Assembly (NCBI RefSeq): GCF_001894805.1
Contig: NZ_BCWX01000003.1
Span: 62,001 to 126,000 of the forward strand
DNA: 64,000 nt
Origin: Rhodococcus globerulus NBRC 14531
GTDB taxonomy: Bacteria; Actinomycetota; Actinomycetes; Mycobacteriales; Mycobacteriaceae
Direction: 5' to 3'
Below the pieces are notes generated by a model. It did no database searches, was not told where the DNA came from, and saw only the letters and a list, made by a program, of their open reading frames with translations. A program made the translations under genes and the position numbers. Below are positions 1 through 8,632 of this stretch, piece by piece; within the stretch, counting starts at the first letter, position 1; each line of letters begins with the position of its first letter.

Positions 1-638
1 AGGCGGACGAGTTCCTTGCATGCAGCCAAGCCGAGTGGAGCGTTTGCGGCGACGCGTTCGGCATATCCCACTGCGGCCTCCAGGACCTGGTCCGGATCTA
101 CGACCGCGTTGATCAGTCCGAGTTGGTAGCCCCGGTCAGCCGTGATGAGATCGCCGGTGAGGGTTAACTCCAGGGCGACGTGCATCGGGATTCGGGTTCC
201 GATGTTGGTGCCGCCGCCGCCGGGGAACAATCCCCGTTTCACCTCGGGGAAGCCGAATTTCGCGGCCGACGACGCGATGATGATGTCGGAACCGAGGAGG
301 AGTTCAAGCCCGCCGCCGATGGCGGTGCCGTTGGCGGCACCGATCACCGGGGTCGAGAGTTTGCCTGCTGCGAGTCGAGCGAAACCTTCGGAGGTGAAGG
401 CTCCTTCGCCTTCCGTGGCAAAGGCCTTCAGGTCCATGCCTGAGCAGAAAGCGCGGTCACCGGTGGCGGTGATGACGATTGCGCGGACGTCCGGATCGGT
501 GTCAGCGGCCAGTACTGTGTCGCCGAGTTCGCGATACAGGCTGCCGGTGAGCGCATTTCGTGCGTCCGGGCGGTTGAGACGCAGGATCAGGATCTGTCCG
601 CGTCGTTCCTGGATCAGTTCGGGGGTTGCGTCGGTCAT
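1..638 (-). CDS. enoyl-CoA hydratase/isomerase family protein (3' end outside window)
   Basis: Crotonase-fold protein that probably hydrates an enoyl-CoA in the catabolic block that follows. About 212 residues are visible; the C-terminus runs off the left edge. The oxyanion-hole segments are present: CSGMD at residues 65-69 and AIGGGLEL at about 106-113. Glutamates sit at both usual catalytic positions, E112 (GGGLE) and E132 (FPEVKRG). The ATG at 638-636 overlaps the TGA of the upstream phosphotransferase gene (ATGA), so the two are translationally coupled. The substrate cannot be told from sequence, and other crotonase activities such as isomerase or hydrolase remain possible. Confidence 0.9.
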   Translation of the reverse strand, partial: MTDATPELIQERRGQILILRLNRPDARNALTGSLYRELGDTVLAADTDPDVRAIVITATGDRAFCSGMDLKAFATEGEGAFTSEGFARLAAGKLSTPVIGAANGTAIGGGLELLLGSDIIIASSAAKFGFPEVKRGLFPGGGGTNIGTRIPMHVALELTLTGDLITADRGYQLGLINAVVDPDQVLEAAVGYAERVAANAPLGLAACKELVR

Positions 639-1651
639 GACTTGTACTCCGTTGTCTCGGCGAGTTCGGCAGCAGCGATCATCGATTGGGCGACAATGGG
701 ACCGAAGGCAAGGAGTTTCTCGTTGTCGCCGGCGCGCTGGAACCCCTGTTCGAGGATGATCGCGAGTTTCCACTTGGCGAGGATTCGGTAGTAGTCCAGG
801 TCGTCGACCTGGCGACCCGAGATCTCGGAGTAGTGCCCGGCCAACTGTTCCATCGACGGCATGCCCTGCAGGTTGACGTAGCTGCTGGTTGCTGCCTCTG
901 GAGCGCTGGTGTCCTTGGGCCAGCCCTCTAGCATCCAGGCGAGGTCCAGTTTGGGGTCGCCGACCGTTCCCATCTCCCAATCGACGATGGCGGAAAGCCG
1001 GGCCGGTGCGCCGTTTTCGAACATCACGTTCGCGAACTGGTAGTCGCCGTGCATGATTCCGGGGATGAAGTCGAGCGGCTTGTGGTTCCGCAGCCACTCG
1101 GTGGCGACTTCGATTCCTTCGAGTTCGCGGCCCTTGATCTTCTCGAACAAGCTGGTCCAGCGATCGACCTGACGCTCGTGGAAACCGTTGGGTCGACCAA
1201 GATCCTGGAGGCCCTTGGCTTTCCAATCGACCTTCGACAGAAGTGCGATGCCTTCGGCCAGCTGGTAGCCCAGTCCGCTCCGTGCTTCGAGGTCGCTCTT
1301 GAAGGGCTCCGGCCAATTCCGGTCGTCCATGGGGGACCAACCGTCGACAAATCCCATGAGATAAAACGGCCGGCCGAGTACGGAGGCGTCCTCGCACACG
1401 GCGATTGCCTCGGTGTGGGGCACATCGGTGCCGTCGAGTGCCGAGATGATCTGCCACTCGCGGAGGATTCCCTTGTCGCGGTTTGCGGGAGCCTCCGGCG
1501 GTGGTATCCGGATCACGCAGCGAAAGTCGTCACGGGTGAGTTCGTAGATTTCGTTCTGGGTACCGCCGGAGAGGTATCGGTGCTCGAGCGGCGCGCCCTT
1601 GCCGAGGCCCTCGCCGTCCATCCAGTCCGAAAGCCGTTGAAAATCGATCAC
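635..1651 (-). CDS. phosphotransferase family protein (APH/ACAD10-11 kinase-like)
   Basis: A 338-residue aminoglycoside-phosphotransferase-fold protein. The catalytic Brenner motif HGDYQFANV is at residues 201-209 and the metal-binding DWE at 224-226, followed by GDPKLDLAW. It starts with GTG, whose bases overlap the TGA of the upstream acyl-CoA dehydrogenase (GTGA). Fusion or pairing of this kinase family with an acyl-CoA dehydrogenase is known from human ACAD10/ACAD11 and from bacterial levulinate catabolism (LvaA/LvaC), where a 4-hydroxyacyl-CoA is phosphorylated before elimination to an enoyl-CoA. By inference it phosphorylates a hydroxyacyl-CoA rather than an antibiotic. No resistance context is visible. 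Confidence 0.88.
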   Translation of the reverse strand: MIDFQRLSDWMDGEGLGKGAPLEHRYLSGGTQNEIYELTRDDFRCVIRIPPPEAPANRDKGILREWQIISALDGTDVPHTEAIAVCEDASVLGRPFYLMGFVDGWSPMDDRNWPEPFKSDLEARSGLGYQLAEGIALLSKVDWKAKGLQDLGRPNGFHERQVDRWTSLFEKIKGRELEGIEVATEWLRNHKPLDFIPGIMHGDYQFANVMFENGAPARLSAIVDWEMGTVGDPKLDLAWMLEGWPKDTSAPEAATSSYVNLQGMPSMEQLAGHYSEISGRQVDDLDYYRILAKWKLAIILEQGFQRAGDNEKLLAFGPIVAQSMIAAAELAETTEYKS

Positions 1652-2949
1652 AGGTTCCCCACTTCCAGTTCGATGTAGTCGGCGTACTTTGCCTTAGCGG
1701 CTTCTTGCTTGCGCGGGATCCATTCCGTAGGCCAGAGGTCGTCACTGGGGCTGTAATCCCGCAGTACCTGCTTGGCGACGGTGGTCTTGTGTACCTCGGT
1801 CGGGCCGTCGGCGAGGCCCATCACTGCGGCACCGTGAATCATCTGGAAGAGCGGAAGCTCGTTGGTCACACCGAGCGCACCGTGTATTTGCATTGCCCGC
1901 CAAGCGATGTCGTGCAGCACAGTCGGCATGATGACCTTGGCGGCGGCGATGTCCTTGCGGACCTTCTTGTAGTCGTTGTACTTGTCGATCTTCCATGCCG
2001 TGTGCAATACGAAGAGCCTGAACTGAGCCAGTTGGGCGTAGGAGTCCGCGATGTAGCCCTGCACGAACTGCTTGTCGGCGAGCCGGCTGCCCGCGGTTTC
2101 GCGGCTCAGTGCGCGCTCGCACATCATGTCGATTGCCTTCTGTGCAAGGCCGATCGTCCTCATGGCGTGGTGGATTCGTCCGCCGCCGAGGCGCGTCTGT
2201 GCCACGGCAAATGCCTGACCTTCGCCGCCGAGGAGTGCATCCTCGTGTACCCGGACACCCTCGTAGTGGATGAGGGCGTGGGTGCCGTCGTTGAGGGGCT
2301 CACCGTACAGACCCACGTTGCGGACGATGTTGATTCCCGGTGTGTCCGCCGGTACGAGGAACATCGACATGCCCTTGTACACACTGACATCGGAGTTCGT
2401 GACGGCCATGACGATCAGGAACGACGCGGTTCTCGCGTTGGAGGAGAAGTACTTCATTCCGTCGATGACCCAGTGGTCGCCGTCCTTGACTGCGCGCGTG
2501 GTGAACTGCGCGGGGTCGGCACCGGCCTGTGGTTCGGTCATGGAGTAGGTCGAGAACATCTCGCCGTCGAGTAGTGGCTGCAGGTAACGCCGCTTCTGCT
2601 CTTCGGTGCCGTAGTGGGCAATGATCTCGGCATTGCCGGTATCCGGTGCCTGGCATCCGAATACGATTGGTGCCCAGGATGATCGACCTAGAATCTCGTT
2701 CAGCAGAGCCAGCTTGAGTGCGCCGTATCCCTGGCCGCCCATGTCGGGTCCGAGATGCGTGGCCCACAGTCCTTGCTTCCGAACCTGCTCCTTGAGCGGG
2801 TCGATCGCTTTACGCCTGGCTCCGTCCAACGGCACGAACTGCTCGTGCGGCCAGACCAGGTCGAGCGGCTCGACCTCTTCACGTACGAACTTGTCCGCCC
2901 AGTCCAGTTTCGCTTGGTACTCGGGGTCGGTCTCGAAATCCCACGCCAT
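1648..2949 (-). CDS. acyl-CoA dehydrogenase, ACAD10/11-like
   Basis: A 433-residue flavin acyl-CoA dehydrogenase. The family signature YSMTEPQAGAD lies in the middle and ADGPTEVH near the C-terminus; the latter resembles the DGPDEVH segment of ACAD10/11-type enzymes. The open frame extends about 69 codons further upstream. The ATG at 2949 is preferred because AGGAGG lies 8 bases before it and the protein then begins MAWDFETDPEYQ, like family members. It is coupled by GTGA overlap to the kinase-like gene and then the hydratase, forming a three-gene unit. The upstream region carries GGAGAAT-type elements shared with neighbouring promoters. Confidence 0.92.
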   Translation of the reverse strand: MAWDFETDPEYQAKLDWADKFVREEVEPLDLVWPHEQFVPLDGARRKAIDPLKEQVRKQGLWATHLGPDMGGQGYGALKLALLNEILGRSSWAPIVFGCQAPDTGNAEIIAHYGTEEQKRRYLQPLLDGEMFSTYSMTEPQAGADPAQFTTRAVKDGDHWVIDGMKYFSSNARTASFLIVMAVTNSDVSVYKGMSMFLVPADTPGINIVRNVGLYGEPLNDGTHALIHYEGVRVHEDALLGGEGQAFAVAQTRLGGGRIHHAMRTIGLAQKAIDMMCERALSRETAGSRLADKQFVQGYIADSYAQLAQFRLFVLHTAWKIDKYNDYKKVRKDIAAAKVIMPTVLHDIAWRAMQIHGALGVTNELPLFQMIHGAAVMGLADGPTEVHKTTVAKQVLRDYSPSDDLWPTEWIPRKQEAAKAKYADYIELEVGNL

Positions 2950-3060
2950 GTGCGCCTCCTTGGTTACTTGGAGAATAGCGTTCTTATTGATAAAAATGCA
3001 ATTCTTTTCGGGCAAAATTCTCATTCTTGATCGCCCCGACGGTCGGTGTGTGATCCAGTC
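2950..3060 (-). promoter_or_regulatory. promoter region with GGAGAAT / ATTCTC elements
   Basis: AT-rich leader of the acyl-CoA dehydrogenase unit. TTGGAGAAT lies at 2968-2976 and an inverted copy ATTCTC at 3017-3022, with further TTCTT tracts between. Similar elements occur before the amidohydrolase gene and the ferredoxin/aldehyde dehydrogenase pair, suggesting one regulator for the cluster. Operator function is inferred from recurrence only. Confidence 0.45.
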
Positions 3061-3116
3061 AAACCTGTTGGGCTGGTGAGGTTCTCCAGCCGGCGCACCG
3101 CCCGCGTGTGGGTACG

Positions 3117-3152
3117 ACAAATGCCGCCGACACGGGTGTCGGCGGCATTTGT
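3117..3152 (-). terminator. hairpin terminator after the amidohydrolase gene
   Basis: A perfect 16-bp stem (acaaatgccgccgaca with its complement) around the loop CGGG. It starts 14 bases past the stop of the minus-strand amidohydrolase gene and has short T runs on the stem. It separates that gene from the acyl-CoA dehydrogenase promoter. Confidence 0.75.
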
Positions 3153-3165
3153 CCAAGCATGGAGG

Positions 3166-4437
3166 CTACGAGTTGGCGAGCTCGTAGCGTCGACGGTATT
3201 CGGCCTTGGATGTCTCGCTGATGTCGACATCGGTTGCCCGTGCACGCAGGGCGCCCACGGTGGCGTCCTCGCGCTTGATGTGCTTGAAGGGATCCCAGTC
3301 GAAGAACCGGGCAACGTTTCCGAAGGTGATCTTGTCGATCTCCTCGTCGGTGAGCTTGGCGTCGACGAGTTCTTCCATCAACATCTCCGGCGAAATCGGC
3401 CAAGTGGAGTCGGAATGGGGGTAGTCGCATTCCCAGGCGATGGTGTCGATGCCGAGGCGGTCACGGTTGTTCAGTCCGCTCGGCTCGGTGATGTAGCACG
3501 CCAGGAAGTTCTTGCGCCACACGTCGGTTGCCGTCATTCCCTTGGGGAGGAAGCTGGTTCCGGTCCAGGACTGGTTGACGACGTGGCGTTCGACGCGGTC
3601 GAGCCACGGTGCAACCCAGCCGACGCCACCCTCGCTCATGGCGACCTTGAGATCCGGGAACTTCTGGAAGGCTCCGCTGAGCATCATGTCGTTTGCCGCG
3701 ATAGTCGAAATGAGCGGTGTCAGAACCATCATGTCGTCGATGTTGAAGCCCTCGGGGCGCTTGACCAAGCTGAAGCCGCCACCGATGTGCAGGCTCAGGA
3801 CGATGTTGGTCTCGACGCATGCCTTGAAGATCGGATCCCAGTAGCCGGACTTGAAGTCGGGGTAGCCCTCACCCACGCCGTACGGAGTCTCAGGGATGCT
3901 GATGGATCGGCAACCCATCGCGGCGAGACGGTGGATCTCCTTGACGGATTCCTCCACGTCGAAGAACGGGATGATGCCGAGGGGGATGAAGCGCCCGGGG
4001 TGAGCATTCGGTACCTCACCGACGACCCAGTCGTTGAAGGCCCGAGATGCCGCTAGGGACAACTTCTTGTCCGGCAGGCTCGCAAGGTGGGTTCCGGCGA
4101 ATCCGGGGAAGGTGGCAAAAAGTGTTGCGGCCAAGGTGCCGTTGGCATCCATGTCGCGTACACGCAGGTCCATGTCGTAGACGCCGGGACGCATCTCGGC
4201 GTAGCCCGTGGGATCCATGCCCCACTCTTCCTTCGGCCAGGAGACGACGGCGTTCAGGCCGGAACTGCCGACCACCGTGTCCTGGAAAAGCCAGGCCTGC
4301 ACGTTGGGGTTGCGGGGGTGGGCCGTCAGCTTGGGGGCCTGGTCCATGAGGCTTTTCGGGAAGTGCTTTTCGAAGATGTCAGCCGGTTCGACCACGTGGT
4401 CGTCGATGCTGACCATCACCATGTCGTCAATGTTCAT
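3166..4437 (-). CDS. amidohydrolase family protein (Amidohydro_2 TIM barrel)
   Basis: A 423-residue metal-dependent hydrolase/decarboxylase-like TIM barrel. Likely metal or catalytic residues are visible in DDHVVEP near residue 14, in SLHIGGGF in the middle, and in WECDYPHSDSTWP towards the C-terminus. The family includes hydrolases and non-oxidative decarboxylases of ring-derived acids, so the reaction stays open. The ATG at 4437 follows GGAGAGG. Its position in a P450/CoA-ligase/thiolase cluster suggests hydrolytic ring opening or decarboxylation of a pathway intermediate, which is inference. It has its own promoter region upstream and a strong terminator downstream. Confidence 0.85.
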   Translation of the reverse strand: MNIDDMVMVSIDDHVVEPADIFEKHFPKSLMDQAPKLTAHPRNPNVQAWLFQDTVVGSSGLNAVVSWPKEEWGMDPTGYAEMRPGVYDMDLRVRDMDANGTLAATLFATFPGFAGTHLASLPDKKLSLAASRAFNDWVVGEVPNAHPGRFIPLGIIPFFDVEESVKEIHRLAAMGCRSISIPETPYGVGEGYPDFKSGYWDPIFKACVETNIVLSLHIGGGFSLVKRPEGFNIDDMMVLTPLISTIAANDMMLSGAFQKFPDLKVAMSEGGVGWVAPWLDRVERHVVNQSWTGTSFLPKGMTATDVWRKNFLACYITEPSGLNNRDRLGIDTIAWECDYPHSDSTWPISPEMLMEELVDAKLTDEEIDKITFGNVARFFDWDPFKHIKREDATVGALRARATDVDISETSKAEYRRRYELANS

Positions 4438-4543
4438 TGAGAATCCTCTCCTGCGCTGCGCAGAGATGCCCGGCAGCGGCGCCTACTGCAATGAGAATAT
4501 TGTTTTCGCTATTGAGAATCAATAGCTGGACGAGTGGAGAATC
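4437..4543 (-). promoter_or_regulatory. four same-direction TGAGAAT/TGGAGAAT repeats upstream of the amidohydrolase
   Basis: Copies lie at 4437-4444 (TTGAGAAT, touching the start codon), 4491-4498 (ATGAGAAT), 4511-4519 (ATTGAGAAT) and 4535-4543 (TGGAGAATC). The two middle copies are about two helical turns apart. They lie in the gap between the SDR stop at 4563 and the amidohydrolase start. The same core recurs at 2968, 10475-10499 and 10624-10641. A shared operator is inferred; no regulator gene for it is visible in the window. Confidence 0.45.
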
Positions 4544-4562
4544 ACATATTCGTAGTGTCCGG

Positions 4563-5348
4563 TCACCGCAACACCGTGCCGCCGTCGACGTTGACGACCT
4601 GCCCGTTGATCCACTCGCCGTCATCCGACATCAGGTAGGCGACCATGCTCGAGATGTCGCTGGGTCTGCCTCCCCGTGTACTGCGAGAACGCGCGATCAA
4701 CGACTGCAGCAGTTCGGGCGACGCGCCCTCCTCGATCTCTTTGGTGAGGATCAGGCCGGGAGTGATGGCGTTGGCGCGGATGCCGTCGCGGCCCCAGCGC
4801 GACGCGACGTGCCGGGCCAGGGAGTTGATAGCGGCTTTGGTTGCCGAATAGGCAGGACGCTGCGGATCACCCGTGAACGAAGCGATCGACGATGTATAGA
4901 CGATCGTGCCGCCACCGCGTGCGAGGAGTTCGGGAATGGCGTGCCGGGTCACGAGCATGTGGCCGCGGAGGTTGACGGCGATGGTGCGGTCCCAGACCTC
5001 GAGGTCGATGTCGACGATATCGGTGTCCTTGGACACCGAACCCATATCTCCGGCATTGATATGGACGGCGTCAAGGCCGCCGTAGGTCCGGACGCTGAAT
5101 GCCACCAATTTCTTGACTGACGTGTCGTCGGAAATGTCGAATTGTGCTGCAACGGAACGCCCACCGGCTTCGTTTATTGCCGCAGCGGTCTTTTCGGCAC
5201 CTTCGAGGTTGAGATCACCGATCACGATCTGTGCGCCCTCGTTTGCCAGTCGCTGCGCGGAGGCGGCGCCGAGGCCGGTGGCGCCGCCGGCAATCAGAAT
5301 GACCTTGTCTGTCAAACCCTGCACGAGGGTCTCCTGTTCTGTCGTCAA
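4563..5348 (-). CDS. SDR family NAD(P)-dependent oxidoreductase
   Basis: A 261-residue classical short-chain dehydrogenase/reductase. The nucleotide-binding glycine motif GGATGLG is at residues 21-27, an NAG motif follows strand 4, and the catalytic Y-S-A-T-K motif is in the middle. The C-terminus ends in the family-typical NVDGG. It probably oxidises a hydroxyl on a pathway intermediate, for example a hydroxyacyl-CoA. Its start overlaps the stop of the upstream CoA ligase (ATGA), so it belongs to the long minus-strand operon running from the ferredoxin gene. Confidence 0.9.
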   Translation of the reverse strand: MTTEQETLVQGLTDKVILIAGGATGLGAASAQRLANEGAQIVIGDLNLEGAEKTAAAINEAGGRSVAAQFDISDDTSVKKLVAFSVRTYGGLDAVHINAGDMGSVSKDTDIVDIDLEVWDRTIAVNLRGHMLVTRHAIPELLARGGGTIVYTSSIASFTGDPQRPAYSATKAAINSLARHVASRWGRDGIRANAITPGLILTKEIEEGASPELLQSLIARSRSTRGGRPSDISSMVAYLMSDDGEWINGQVVNVDGGTVLR

Positions 5349-6901
5349 GCGATAGGGGTGACGTTGCTCGCCCGATAACGGTCACGCAACAGGCGCTTGT
5401 ACAACTTGCCGTTGGGATCTCGGGGGAGGGCGTCGACAAAATCGATACTTCGGGGGCATTTGTACGACGCGAGCGCTTTGTGGCAGTACTCGATGAGCTC
5501 GGCGGCGAGGGTAGCGTGGGCTGCCGCTGGATCGACCAGTTGCACAACAGCCTTCACCGACTCGCCCATCTCGTCGTCGGGTACGCCGATGACTGCGACA
5601 TCGGCGACGGCAGGATGCCCGGCGAGTTCGTTCTCCGCTTCTTGCGGATAGATGTTCACTCCACCCGAGATGATCGTGTGCGCCTCGCGGTCGGTCAGAT
5701 AGAGGTATCCGTCCTCGTCCAGACGCCCGATGTCGCCGAGTGTGCGCCACCCGCGGTCGTTGGTGACGGACGCGGTCTTCTCGGGATCGTTGTGATATTC
5801 GAACGGCCTGCCGCCGGAGAAATACACCGAGCCGACCTGTCCGACAGGAAGTTCCGCCCCGTCCTCGCCGACGATGTGGCATTGCTGCATCGGTCGCCCG
5901 ACGGATCCGGGGTGCGTCAGCCACTCCTCGGGTGTGATGGTCGAAGCGCCGACATCCTCGGTGCCCGAATAGTATTCGTGGATTATCGGCCCCCACCAGT
6001 CGAGCATCTGCTGCTTCACGAGGATCGGGCACGGCGCCGCTCCGTGTATTGCGTTGCGCAGGCTCGACAGGTCGTATCGCGCTCGCTCCTGCGGTGACAA
6101 CCGAAGCATGCGCACGAACATGGTCGGCACGAACTGCGCGCTTGTCACTCGGTGACGCTCGATCAGTTCAAGGCATTGGAGTGGGTCGAAGTTCTCCATC
6201 ACCACGACCGTGGCGCCGAGACGGTGCCATGACATCGAAAAGACCAGGGGCGACGCGTGATACAGCGGTGCGGGCGACAGGTACACCGCATCGGTGACGG
6301 TGTTGCCGGCCATCAGGCCCCTGGCGATCAAGACGGGTGCGGCACTCGGATCTCCGAACGCCGTTCCTGGCAACGGTTTACGCACACCTTTGGGACGTCC
6401 GGTGGTCCCGGACGAATACAGCATTTCGCGGCCCTCGCACTCGTCGTCGAGTGGTGTGGCCGTCTCGCCGGCCAGCACGTCGTCGTACCGATCGAATCCG
6501 GAGATGTCACCGAGCGCCGATATCCGGATGGAAATACGCGAGACGTCGAGGCCGGCCACGACGTCGGCAAGTGCTTCGCTCGAGATCAAGGCGCGGGCAC
6601 CACAATCGTCGAGAACGTACTGCACCTCGAGCGGGCGTAAGTGGCGGTTGATCGCGGTGTAGTGAATGCCGGATCGCTGCGCTGCCCAGGCAATTTCGAG
6701 AAAGGGGCGGTTGTTCTCCATCAGGATCGCGATGTGGTCGCCGACGCCCAACCCGCGCGCCCGCAATGCCCGCGCAAATCGCGTCGAGCGTTCGTCGAGT
6801 TGGGCGTATGTCGTAACCTCACCGCTCGAAGCCATCACGATGGCCGGGGTGTCCGGGCTCCGGCGAGCGTGGTAGCTGGGTGTCATCGTCGCGGTCGTCA
6901 T
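5345..6901 (-). CDS. AMP-dependent acyl-CoA synthetase/ligase
   Basis: A 518-residue ANL-superfamily enzyme forming an acyl-AMP and then a CoA thioester. The P-loop YSSGTTGRPKGV, the hinge segment GWRTLGDIGRLDEDGY and the C-terminal catalytic-lysine motif NGKLYKR are all present. The open frame continues 35 codons upstream, but the ATG at 6901 is preferred: GGAGG lies 7 bases before it and homologous proteins start near here. It lies 13 bases after the thiolase gene and overlaps the SDR gene by ATGA. It likely activates the acid produced by the P450/aldehyde dehydrogenase steps. The exact substrate is unknown. Confidence 0.92.
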   Translation of the reverse strand: MTTATMTPSYHARRSPDTPAIVMASSGEVTTYAQLDERSTRFARALRARGLGVGDHIAILMENNRPFLEIAWAAQRSGIHYTAINRHLRPLEVQYVLDDCGARALISSEALADVVAGLDVSRISIRISALGDISGFDRYDDVLAGETATPLDDECEGREMLYSSGTTGRPKGVRKPLPGTAFGDPSAAPVLIARGLMAGNTVTDAVYLSPAPLYHASPLVFSMSWHRLGATVVVMENFDPLQCLELIERHRVTSAQFVPTMFVRMLRLSPQERARYDLSSLRNAIHGAAPCPILVKQQMLDWWGPIIHEYYSGTEDVGASTITPEEWLTHPGSVGRPMQQCHIVGEDGAELPVGQVGSVYFSGGRPFEYHNDPEKTASVTNDRGWRTLGDIGRLDEDGYLYLTDREAHTIISGGVNIYPQEAENELAGHPAVADVAVIGVPDDEMGESVKAVVQLVDPAAAHATLAAELIEYCHKALASYKCPRSIDFVDALPRDPNGKLYKRLLRDRYRASNVTPIA

Positions 6902-6914
6902 TGACGCGCCTCCA

Positions 6915-8618
6915 CTATCGATCCGTTCGAAGGAGCATTGCGCCGCCGGGGGACAGGCCACCCGTGGCCGCGACGGAGACCTTGGCGCCGACGACCTGAC
7001 GTTCACCGGCCTCGCCGCGCAACTGTGTGACCGCTTCGTGAATCAGCCCCATGCCGTGGGTGCGGCCGTGTGAGAGTTGTCCACCGTGCGTGTTGAGTGG
7101 GATCACGCCGTCGCGGGCAATGTTGTGGCCGCCGTCGAGGAAGTCCTTTGCTTCGCCGATGCCGCAGAAGCCCAGCGCTTCGATCCAGGACAGGCAGTTG
7201 AACGAGAATCCGTCGTAGAGTTGCGCGACGTCGACATCACTGGGGCGCATCGTGGTTCGTGTCCACAGGTGAGCAGCTGGGCCGAGAACCTGAGGCTCGT
7301 GTGTCAGTGTGCTCTGATCCCATTCGATACGTTCGACAATCTGCGTTCCGACAGCTTCGACGAGTACCGGCGGCTTGGCAAGATCGTGTGCTGCATCGAT
7401 GGCGGACACGATTACTGCGACCGAAGCGTCGCACGGTACGTCGCAGTCGTAGAGACCGAATGGCGTGGTGATGGTGCGGGCCGAGAGGTAGTCGTCCATC
7501 GTCATCGGGTCGCGATAGATCGCGCTCGGATTGAGTGCGGCATTGGCTCGTTGGTTCAGCGCAATCCAACCCAAGCTTTCGCGAGTTGTGCCGTACTTGT
7601 GGAAGTGGCGCTGCGCATTCTGCGCGAGAGTGTGTGCTGCGGAGGTCGCCCCGAACGGGAACATCCAGCTCGGGGTGCGACTCGGCGCAGGTGGGCTGAT
7701 TTCGCCCAGACGCATCAATTCGTTGTGGGTGGCTTCCCAGACGGTTCGGTAGCACAGCACGTGGCGGGCAAGACCGCTGGCGACGGCGATCATCGCCGCG
7801 ATCACGGAACCGCTGGGGCCGAAGGTTTCAATGCCGCCGTTATGCCAGGTCGGCCGGATGCCGAGAGCCGCCTCGACGCCGGTCACCCCGCCGCCCTCGC
7901 CGAACCCCCCTACCGGTCCGGCGCCGGGATAGCTTGCGAGACCGTCGATGTCGTCCATCGTGAGGCCGGCATCGGCGACGGCACGCTCGCACGCCTGCAC
8001 CGTCAACTCCATGGGGGAGAGCATCAAGCGTCGGCCGATCTCGGACATGCCGATGCCGGTGAGCGCCGCCTTGTCCTCGAACTTCACGGTGGTGGACATC
8101 GGTCGCACGCGTCGCCGGATCTCTTCCGGATCACCCTCGGCCTGTGGCAGCGGCGCAGGTTCTGGTTGCTCGGCCGTCGGCCGGAACAACGGGAGCCACA
8201 CGTCCCCGTCCTGATGGAAGACAACTTCCATGCGCATGCCCAAGTGCAGCTGCGCAGGATCGCACTCGATGACGTTGGTAGTCAGCCGAACCCGAGGATC
8301 GTCTTCGATCGCGACCTGAGCCACCACGTAGGGTGCCGGAAGCCCGGGCATGCTGAAGCGTTCGTTGACCGTGAATCCGATGAGTGTGGCGTAGCCGGAA
8401 ACCACGCGCACGCCCATCTGATGTGAACGGCAGTACCTGCAGACCGGCTGCGGCGGATGGATGAGAGCCGAACAGGACTCGCACTCCTGTACGCGCAGCC
8501 GGCCATCCGCGCCGGACGTCCAGTAGAACCGGTTTTGCCGGGTCACAAGGGGAAGAGGACGCCCCGACTCGGCTACCTTGTTCTCGTTTACCGGATCGAC
8601 TACCGCGGAATCAGTCAC
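6915..8618 (-). CDS. fused DUF35 OB-fold/zinc-ribbon and thiolase-like protein
   Basis: A 567-residue two-part protein. Residues 1 to about 165 carry a rubredoxin-like zinc ribbon (two CxxC pairs in CESCSALIHPPQPVCRYC) and an OB-fold, as in DUF35 proteins. From about 185 on it is a thiolase-superfamily domain of the SCP-x/lipid-transfer type. DUF35 and thiolase-like proteins are usually separate neighbouring genes acting as a complex, for example the aldolase partners in steroid side-chain degradation. Here they form one chain. It probably cleaves a C-C bond of a CoA thioester (thiolysis or retro-aldol), which is inference. It sits 14 bases after the P450 gene in the same operon. Confidence 0.85.
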   Translation of the reverse strand: MTDSAVVDPVNENKVAESGRPLPLVTRQNRFYWTSGADGRLRVQECESCSALIHPPQPVCRYCRSHQMGVRVVSGYATLIGFTVNERFSMPGLPAPYVVAQVAIEDDPRVRLTTNVIECDPAQLHLGMRMEVVFHQDGDVWLPLFRPTAEQPEPAPLPQAEGDPEEIRRRVRPMSTTVKFEDKAALTGIGMSEIGRRLMLSPMELTVQACERAVADAGLTMDDIDGLASYPGAGPVGGFGEGGGVTGVEAALGIRPTWHNGGIETFGPSGSVIAAMIAVASGLARHVLCYRTVWEATHNELMRLGEISPPAPSRTPSWMFPFGATSAAHTLAQNAQRHFHKYGTTRESLGWIALNQRANAALNPSAIYRDPMTMDDYLSARTITTPFGLYDCDVPCDASVAVIVSAIDAAHDLAKPPVLVEAVGTQIVERIEWDQSTLTHEPQVLGPAAHLWTRTTMRPSDVDVAQLYDGFSFNCLSWIEALGFCGIGEAKDFLDGGHNIARDGVIPLNTHGGQLSHGRTHGMGLIHEAVTQLRGEAGERQVVGAKVSVAATGGLSPGGAMLLRTDR

Positions 8619-8632
8619 TTACTTCAGTTTCC

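Noticed and set aside
3-931. Plus-strand open frames of 80-200 codons over the hydratase and kinase genes
   Set aside because: They mirror GC-rich minus-strand genes, have no ribosome sites and encode Arg/Pro/Ser-rich low-complexity peptides.
635-1651. Aminoglycoside resistance enzyme
   Set aside because: The fold and motifs fit, but the overlap with an acyl-CoA dehydrogenase and hydratase points to the ACAD10/11-type kinase group.
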